Source: Rugalucina vietnamica
Lineage: Eukaryota > Mollusca > Bivalvia > Lucinida > Lucinidae
NCBI GenBank assembly: GCA_964017185.1
Contig: OZ024875.1
Coordinates: 46,145,986 to 46,209,985 of the forward strand
Direction of reading: 5' to 3'
Length of the DNA: 64,000 nt
The position numbers and the translations under genes are program-made. Below the pieces are notes generated by a model. The model made no database searches. It worked only from the letters and a program-made list of their open reading frames with translations, and was not told the DNA's origin. Positions 56,636 to 64,000 of the stretch are shown here, piece by piece (the stretch's first letter is position 1; every line of letters starts with the position of its first letter).

Positions 56636-57720
56636 TATTTCGAATTATATGAATAACAAAGTCGCTGATAGGCCATGCTGTTATGTAGAATAATCAGCAC
56701 TTATATACTGACTCCTTTGTTTCGAGCAGGTCTCTAACAAACATATACACCTACTCAACAAAGGAAGTTTTGGCGGTAGGTGTATAAGTTTCCCGCCGTT
56801 TATTATACACCGGTGTATAATATTCGGCGGGAAACTTATACACCGGTGTCAAATATCAGGCGGGAAACTTATCAGTCCTCCTGTAGATATACGTTGTTAT
56901 TTTTATATTAGACTCAATAAAAGGTAAGTACATTATGTAATGGGTCAGATGCACCGCAAAAATAATGTTTTCGCCGTGTTCAAAGACATTAAATATTTCC
57001 AGGGCTGATTGGAAGCTTTTTTAGCAAATCGTGGTTAAGAATCTTTCTATCGTTAAATGCATTTTCTTCCTACAGAGTATTTAAAATCCTTTGCTGTGAA
57101 AGAAAAGAAATTTCCGGTTTTATTTATTTACAATTCCCCCAAAAACTATATTAAACGAATCGTTGCATACATTTGTGTGAAAATAGCTCTTGCTCCCTGG
57201 TTCCATTGTTAGTAGAAGGTTAGGGTTAGTGTGAGTTGAATGAGAAACCTGGCAGTAGGAACGAACTTCACACAGTTATTTTTGACCAGCTGTTTTCCCC
57301 CAAAACAGCCGGGCATCAAATGGTCCTCTGTCTTTCAAGCAAGGAGATTAGCCCTTGACAGATCCATATACACTAGCTCATCAATTTAATCACATTATGT
57401 AGTTATGTAAAATCATACTTAGATGGTATTGAATTATTTGCGTTTATCATAGAAGCAATACGTTTAACGACGTTTAAAAGGGAAATTACTGTGAAGGTTC
57501 TATTTGTTCATGATTGCACGAGGAAATGCAAATATCGTGCACAGTTAGTTACCTCGTTAAGTCCGTGGGATAGATTGGCTAATATGCCATGTCGCGAGAA
57601 AAGAAAGTTAAGCGCAATATAATTGGTCTAAATATGCTGCGCAAGGTTTGGCCAACAGGCTTGCAGTCTTAAGATTAATAGCAGTTGTTATAACGAAACA
57701 AAGCAGCCAGTATATAAGTC

Positions 57721-57866
57721 AGTTAGAGTATGTCGGAATCGGTCAATACGAAAATTATAGACCCGGCACGTGAACTTAAAGCCTCCCTCGCTGCGCTCGG
57801 TCGGCTTTAAGTTCACGTGCCGGGTCTATAATTTTCGTATTGACCTCTCCTCCATACTCTAACTAT
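57721..57866. repeat. near-perfect 146-bp palindrome
   Basis: Arms 57742-57783 and 57803-57844 are exact complements over 42 bp (GTCAATACGAAAATTATAGA ... ending GCC). Outer blocks AGTTAGAGTATG and CATACTCTAACT pair again after a short mismatch. The 19-nt loop reads TCCCTCGCTGCGCTCGGTC. No gene nearby. Confidence 0.9.
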
Positions 57867-57953
57867 TACCTATTTATTCTTCACCCACTTCCATGGATAC
57901 ATGTACACTGTACATTTGTAACTCGAAATTAGAAATTACCGATTTAGATTTTA

Positions 57954-58895
57954 TTAGCTCACCTGAGCCGAAGGCTCACAGGTGTACTTATAGTATACCC
58001 ATACCCCCCTTGGGAAGGGGGAAAGAAAGTTTATATAAATGGTCAATGTCACATGACCAAGATCGCCGCCATGGCTATAAATGGAAAAAAAAAACTTTAA
58101 AAATCTTCTTCTTCAGAACCAGAAGGCCAATGATTTTGAAACTTGGTGTGAAGCATCAGTGGCTGGAGCTCTACAAAGTTTATATAAATCGTGACCCTGA
58201 CCTATTTTACGGCAAGGTCAACATAGGTTGCTCATGCATTTGAATGGGGAAAAGTGTTAAAATGTCATTTGTAGGGAAAAACTTGCAGGAAATGGGCAAA
58301 TGGACTTCAGATTGATGATTCTGAAAAAATTGGACCCCAGGGATATGTGAGCCCCCACCCCGGGGCAATATACATGTATATTACAGTGATATTCAAAGAT
58401 CTTCTTCTCTGAAACTGCTTGGCCAATCAAAGCCAAACTTTATGAGGAGCATTGTTAGGAAGTGGGAATGAAAGTGTATATAAATGGTCATGGTCACATG
58501 ACCAAGATGGCTGTCATGGCTATAAATAGCAAAAACCTTTAAAGAACCAGAAGGCCTATGATTTTGAAACTTGGCATGAAGCATCAGGCAATGGAGCTCT
58601 ACAAAGTTTATATAAATCGTGACCCTTTGATGACCTTGACCTATTTTACGGCAGGGTCGCCCATGCATTTGAATGGGGAAAATTGTTAAAATGTCATTTG
58701 AAGGGCAAAACTTGCAGTAAATTGGCAAATGGACTGCAGTTTTATGTTTTCAAAAAGAAATTGACTCCAGGGGTTGCTCTGACCAAGCCCTGGGGTTATA
58801 TACATGGATATTACCATTCTAGTCAAACAAGTTTATTAGTATATATCTCAGGTTTCATGTGAGCGTTTCAGTTCAGGACCATTGGTCCTCTGGTT
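57954..58895 (-). mobile_element. Helitron-like non-autonomous element, copy 3
   Basis: Left end TTAGCTCACCTGAGCCGAAG with hairpin GAGCC-GAA-GGCTC; read on the minus strand this is hairpin, then CTAA, then T. Right end GGACCATTGGTCCTCTGGTT. Two internal modules with CACATGACCAAGAT and GAAGCATCAGTGGCTGGAG. About 940 bp, the shortest of the three near-complete copies. Confidence 0.78.
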
Positions 58896-61334
58896 ATTTT
58901 CTCCTTTATCAATGTTTCCTGTCAACCATCTAAAACATGATGGATGAGGTCATTGTTTGAGATCAGGCTTATAACCTGACATAACCCTGATTCTGTTCAA
59001 GTCCAAGGTCAAAATTGACTGGCCCACTCCTCTGGATAAAGATTTATTGAAAGAGATTGACTGCAAAAAAACTGGTGCTCCAGGAGGTTGCACAAAAAAC
59101 TGTGTTGGCTTTCAATTTGACATATCAAAATTTCATAGTTGTTGAGAGAAGCAACTGTTCAAATTCTTTCTGCTGAGGTAACATAATTATTTAGAAAAAG
59201 CCTGGGAACTGTTTTTATTAGACTGGCTCCCGTGGTCAAACTTAAGTTTTTATCAGAAAAACATACAACATCTTCTGATGGCTGAGTTTGACTATATTCT
59301 GAGCCAAAGAAGAGGGGTAACTCATACAAGAAAATATTTATGGAGGTTATAGAACATGGTATGATAGGATGATAGTGAACATAGGATGGGGGCCAGTCTA
59401 TGTTTATATGTATATGTATATATATGAAATCCACAACCCTAGACACAGAGACAAATCTTAATGAATAAATGCAGAAAACTCTTAAGTACTGCACGTAAAT
59501 TGGAAAATTTTCACGTGATTTTATTTCACAAATTTTCTATTTCCGAATTATTCTTAAGTTCTTGAATTTGTGAGAATGTCCTTATTCAGTCTATAAAGCT
59601 TTTAGTAAATCTCTATTAGCGATATCTTTAAATTCACGAGGAAACTTTGCGAATATTTGCGAAAATTAAGTTCTCTTTAATATTTTCGAACTTAAAAGAA
59701 TCTAAAGTATACTGGAGTCCAGATTAAAACAAATTTCACCCTATTACGCATCGATTGGCTTATGAATGGCGTTTCAAGACACCTCGTACACTGAGGAGCA
59801 CATATGTTATGCCTTGTACACACACCACCCATGTACCTGGCAGACGAAAGCAACATAGCAAGTACAGTGGCCGCACTGTTTATAGTCGCCTCCCCGTGAC
59901 CAGCACTGTGTTGAGTTAACGGATCACGAAACCAAAATGACCTTTGCCATTTCATGTTTACAAAATGGCATTATAACCTGTAGGAATCTAGCTTGTATGT
60001 CTGATACACTAGGCGTATGTTGCAATTAACATGCTATAAGCATGCCTTACAGCATGTGTAAGGCGTACCTTCCTATTTGTGGCATATCTGTGGTGTATGA
60101 CTTAAAAAGATGTTACCGGTAACCTCAGCCATATTTTCATATCTACCAAGCATCTGCTCCTTACTTATGGCCTACCTCGCGTATCAACGGTGTAAGTGCT
60201 ACAGACACTGATGGTCAGTGGAGATGATTTGATAGGAGCAACCATGACTCGGATATTATGTTGGAAAACATGTTTTCGTGCATGAAGACGTTTTAAAAGT
60301 TACTTTTTTTATCAGGGCAACATGTTATGTGTTTCGTTTATCTATGTAATACCGAGCGAACAATAGATTTTGCACAGTCCTCGATGTTCTTGTTTTTGAA
60401 AAATCTTCTTGTCTAATTATTGTCCACTAAAATCAAGGTTGGTATTGGTTGCATCCAACAGTAAACAGCAAAAATTCAACACCACCAACATATTGAAACC
60501 TCTTCATTATAGGGACTTTTTATGTCAGCACTGTTTGAGCAGACATAAATTTTCAAGTACATGCTCAGCGCTTTCATACGTTTCAATTGTTTTTCATCAG
60601 TGCATATTGCAATCTGTCTGCAAACCATTAGGCTTTTATTTGTGAGTATATGGTAATTGGCATGGCTATAAATTCCACCCCACTGATATATGGTCTTCAT
60701 TCTCCAATCAGAAGGGTAACATGGCAGATGAAAATGGGAGAAACATTATGACAGGACACTATTGGCACTATTGATGAACCCATTATATGCTACATGGGGC
60801 ACGGAATAATGAGCCTTTGCATGAGAAAATCAACAGTCTGGGTTTCAGACCAGACCTGACAGAAACCGACCTGTACAGTTACAATAGAAAGCTAGAAGCT
60901 TGAAACTTTGGATATTAACAGGAATTGTACTGTGTAGTGAAAACAAAGGCAATATTCAGCTGTACAGTTAGGGCACAGCTGATATGCCCCTTTGTTTTCA
61001 TATATGCACATTCTTGGTTCCCTTATGTGGTAGCTTGTGATATTCCTGACAGACTGACTTTGTCATGAGAAAATGCATTTCACACAATGCCCAAGCTGAG
61101 ACGCAGATCAGACATACTATCAAGCAAGTGGTACTAACTCAGTTTACATTGATGGCACTGCATTAAAACCAATTTTGTTGTGATAGGAACATTTTACTTT
61201 TATGCAACTGCTACAGATATGTTTTAGGTTTATTCATCATCTCATTTGCCCACAAGGGGTTAAACTTTCATAGCTGTCTTGAACCTGCCTGTTATCACCT
61301 CTGTTATTTTTGTTGATAAGTTTCATGAGATCAC
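58896..61334. other. mostly unassigned sequence
   Basis: A 57-codon plus frame at about 58980-59152 contains KVKIDWPTPLDKDLLKEIDC and GAPGGCTKNCVGFQ, which looks more protein-like than its surroundings, but I cannot name a family. 60000-60210 has degenerate GGCGTATG/AAGGCGTACC words like the CG-word regions. The rest shows nothing. Confidence 0.35.
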
Positions 61335-62104
61335 TACAGTTATATGGCCTGGGCTGGCCTGGTCCCAAGTGTTATGTCACCAGTTTAGTTGTTACATCAT
61401 GTTACATAATTGGACCAGCCCAGACCAGGCAGGCCAGGCTAGAAATTAGAACATGCCTGCGAACGCAAATACACACCGGAGTATATTTACATATGGGTAA
61501 ATTTACTCCTGCGTCTGACCAGATGCAAATTTTATCTTAACAAATACACACTATTTTGTCCCATGTGAACGCAAAGTAAAAATTACCCATGAGTATTTTT
61601 ATTTCAAGTCAATATTCTGCTTTTAGATAACAAATTTTCACATTTTTTTGTTCATAACTGATTATAATGACACTTGCTGAAACTGTGGACATTGTTGCTA
61701 AATAACATTTTATTGCCATTCATCATATTTTATATCATGTGGAGTGCAAACAGCCACACTATTTCTTTATCATTCTTGGTGAGATTCTTGGGGCATTTTA
61801 ACAGTAATTCCTTGTGAAAGGATGATAAAAGGGAACTGTATAACTGCTAAGGTTATACCTGGCCATTACATGATTCTCCTCTGCTGCCAAAGTTTACTAG
61901 AACACCTTGAAGCAGCCTCTTCTTGTTTTGCAAATACAGAAAACTTAAATGAACATGTTTTAATCCAGAAATGATAAATTTACATACAAAATACTCCTGG
62001 TGATAAAACCCATGCGAACGCAATTTGAATTTACTCACAGGTTGATTTGCACACCGGAGTATATTTACACGCGTGTATTTTTGCGCATGCGAATTGGACT
62101 TAAT
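61335..62104 (+). repeat. dispersed repeat D copy, with end block
   Basis: GGCCTGGGCTGGCCTGGTCC, TTAGTTGTTACATCATG, GACCAGGCAGGCCAGGCTAG and CACACCGGAGTATATTTAC, then ~480 bp of unassigned sequence, then TGCACACCGGAGTATATTTA and GCGCATGCGAATTGGACTTA. Inverse of 53936-54165. Confidence 0.65.
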
Positions 62105-63486
62105 ACTGTATTACATTATATATTACATTCTAAAATCAAGTAGTGTGTTAGTCAAATCAGGGAACTGGTCAACAGTTCCGTGGTCAAATATACGAGTATA
62201 TGTGCGCTTTTTTAAGACCCGAACAACGGGATTTTTGTGTGTGTGTGGGGGGGGGGTTATTGTCCAAGGAGCACCCGAAGGCTCAACAGGGAGGTTGATT
62301 TTTGTTGTTGCTTTTGGAGAAGCCTGCGCTTAACTTTTGTTACATTATATGAATGATTTATTTCTGAGGTCTGAGATCTCGTGTTTGCATGGTGTGTTTA
62401 ATCGTTTTATCAGGGAATTTGGTCATTAATTACACGTGTCAAAGGATGTTGATACCATAAAATCAGCTGTACAGGGCAATCATCGATAAATCAAAGCGGC
62501 CGCTCCCAAATAAAATCTAGAGGCTGGCGAATATTACGTGTTTCTAAAACATCGATGATTTCGTCATGCTTCAAGTTACAATTACATTTATTGTTATATC
62601 CATTTGTTCAGGAACTGCATTCGGAGCTTAATGGATTTGCAAACTATATCAGTTAAGTACTGTTGGGGTGTTTCAATTTTGCAATGCCTTGGCTTTGGTC
62701 CGAATATTAATGCCATTTGTTTGATTCTAACATGGAGTAAGTAACACGGTATATTTTTGTTCTTACATGTAGTGGTTGTATTTTACGGACGAACTGATAT
62801 GAAACGTATTCGTATTAACTGTATGTATATTTCATGTATCAAAACTTTAATTACTATTCAGATGTGTACTGTTTCCAGGTCCGCATTTCTGCATGATACG
62901 GTTGCTCGGGGGGAATTTAAAAAAAACAACAACAACATTTGTCTGGCTATTTTCCCGTACAACTTTCTAATCTGTTGCTTAGGTATTATTTCATTGTGCA
63001 TTCATTATTTGATTTTTCGTTACATGTTCTATATTATGCCTTTTTGCTTTCATAATAAATTCTAAATGGTCTCTATGCTGTGTTTTACATGTGTTACTAG
63101 AATAATCGTTTTATTATTTTGCTTATTTCCAGACTAACCAGAACCCACCAGGAAACAGGATACTTAAGATCGTTGTTTATTTTGAAGGGTTGGAAGGGTG
63201 CTCAATTATTAATGTCTGCCTATCAAAACGGTATTGTCTTCGTAAATGCAAAACATGCAAGAACACGAACAATATGTATCATATCGGGATATCATGTCTG
63301 GTGCCGACTTTGTTACAAATGCGATTTTAATATTTCGCATCGCATATTCTACAGTCATGTTCTATGAAATTGTCAATTCGGTATAAAAAAAAAAAAAAAA
63401 AAAAAAAAAATGGTGGTATGGTGGTTCCAATGTCATTCATCATAAATTTATTTTTAAACAAAGCATGTTTCTGATTTTATTACTTA
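62105..63486. other. no assignable feature
   Basis: AT-rich; frames of 102 and 82 codons (62757-63065, 63119-63367) have no recognisable domain. An A run of ~27 at 63384-63410 follows, without an AATAAA close upstream, so a retroposed transcript is not supported. Confidence 0.35.
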
Positions 63487-64000
63487 AACCCCTGTCATAC
63501 CAGGGTGTTTTTCTCATGGCGCTCTAAAAAATGTAGAACGCCGAGATAAGAGCGGTACAAACGCCACCAACGACATTACAACGCATTTGCATCGCCAGCG
63601 AACGTCGTGGAAACTCCTAGAACGCACAGGGTCGGTGTTTCTTTTGGACATGCTAAAAACAAACGCCGTCGTTCTGCGTTCTACTTAGATAGCAATGTGG
63701 ACGTCGTGCTGACATCGTGGCAACGTAGTGAGAGCTTCATCAACGCCCCTGGAGCTCCGCTGGTGCGCGGTGAAATCGTTGTGCAAACGCCGTGGTAGGC
63801 AATGGCGTTTGCACGACGATGGTATGGCGTCCATCGCGATCTCACTGCGTTTTCACCGCGCTCATAGGACGCGTCTATGGCGCTTTTACGGCGTGTCATT
63901 AATCTTACCACGCCTCTGTGGCAGCTGTAAGGCCCTGTCACGGCGTTTGTTGCGTTCACATGAAGCTTTTACCGCGATTCCGTGGCGTTTGTAAGGCGTT
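63487..64000. repeat. CG-word repeat region 6 (GGCGTTT), runs off the window
   Basis: Opening CCCCTGTCATACCAGGGTG, then words GGCGTTTGCACGACGATGG, GGCGCTTTTACGGCG, CACGGCGTTTGTTGCGTT with no constant period. Overlapping frames on both strands (about 90 codons each) are by-products of the CG-rich words. The right end lies beyond the window. Confidence 0.55.

Noticed and set aside
62757-63410. Retroposed gene copy ending in the A run at 63384
   Set aside because: No AATAAA shortly upstream of the A run and no recognisable protein in the preceding frames.
63681-63994. Overlapping ~90-codon frames on both strands
   Set aside because: They lie in a CG-word repeat region where stop codons are scarce; no domain and both strands open alike.

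Overview
This is a eukaryotic window, AT-rich to the eye, dominated by interspersed and foldback repeats, with one recognisable intron-rich host gene. The repeats point to a mollusc, most likely a bivalve: Helitron-like elements with central tandem repeats (resembling the bivalve 'pearl' and HINE types), tRNA-derived SINEs and 5'-truncated LINEs. That placement is inference; no marker gene fixes the species.

The host gene is on the minus strand, about 31.15 kb down to 15.95 kb. It encodes a guanylate-binding protein (GBP)-like large GTPase. I could place eight coding segments: P-loop exon, switch/DTEGL exon, a short segment for the middle of the G domain, the exon with the G4-like RD motif, three helical-domain exons, and a last exon ending in a CaaX box (CKIL) behind a basic stretch. 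Exons 1-2 and 4 through 8 have good splice sites and matching phases. The junctions around segment 3 do not fit, so either a micro-exon is missing or the gene carries a lesion there. The introns are packed with mobile DNA. The last intron holds a 2.4-kb Helitron-like element whose core is an array of ~128-bp units, most carrying a perfect palindromic AGGTCAnnnTGACCT (consensus estrogen-response-element form).

Layout: 1-620, ~187-bp tandem units. 1130-1490, repeat A. 1.56-1.75 kb, two TGACCTTGA..TCAAGGTCA units. 4.15-4.9 kb, a ~150-bp tandem array. 5.4-5.8 kb, a three-unit repeat. 6.45-7.03 kb, LINE fragment. 8.17-12.19 kb, a decayed two-exon integrase-core (DDE) gene with a Helitron-like element (8.59-10.24) and a G-rich foldback (10.72-11.13) between its exons. 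12.27-12.40 kb, 22-bp palindromic tandem array. 13.24-14.42 kb, 5'-truncated LINE nested in repeat A. 15.95-31.15 kb, GBP-like gene; its introns contain the ERE-rich element (17.54-19.97), a SINE nested in repeat A (20.24-20.39), a 3.6-kb element with 44-bp perfect inverted ends (24.07-27.70) and a Helitron-like element (29.37-30.56). 32.87-33.72 kb, foldback. 34.5-35.2 kb, palindromes. 37.7-38.4 and 41.3-42.3 kb, elements made of degenerate CG-containing words. 42.70-43.63 and 55.69-56.64 kb, two copies of one ~940-bp foldback. 44.56-47.71 kb, a giant inverted array of ~36-bp units. 50.0-50.35, 54.77-55.1 and 63.49-64.0 kb, further CG-word elements. 57.72-57.87 kb, a near-perfect palindrome. 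57.95-58.90 kb, a Helitron-like element.

Apart from the GBP-like gene and the integrase relic, no stretch looks like a conserved gene. The main stories are a prenylated GBP-like defence GTPase, nuclear-receptor-type sites amplified inside mobile repeats in its intron, and an unusual variety of foldback elements.
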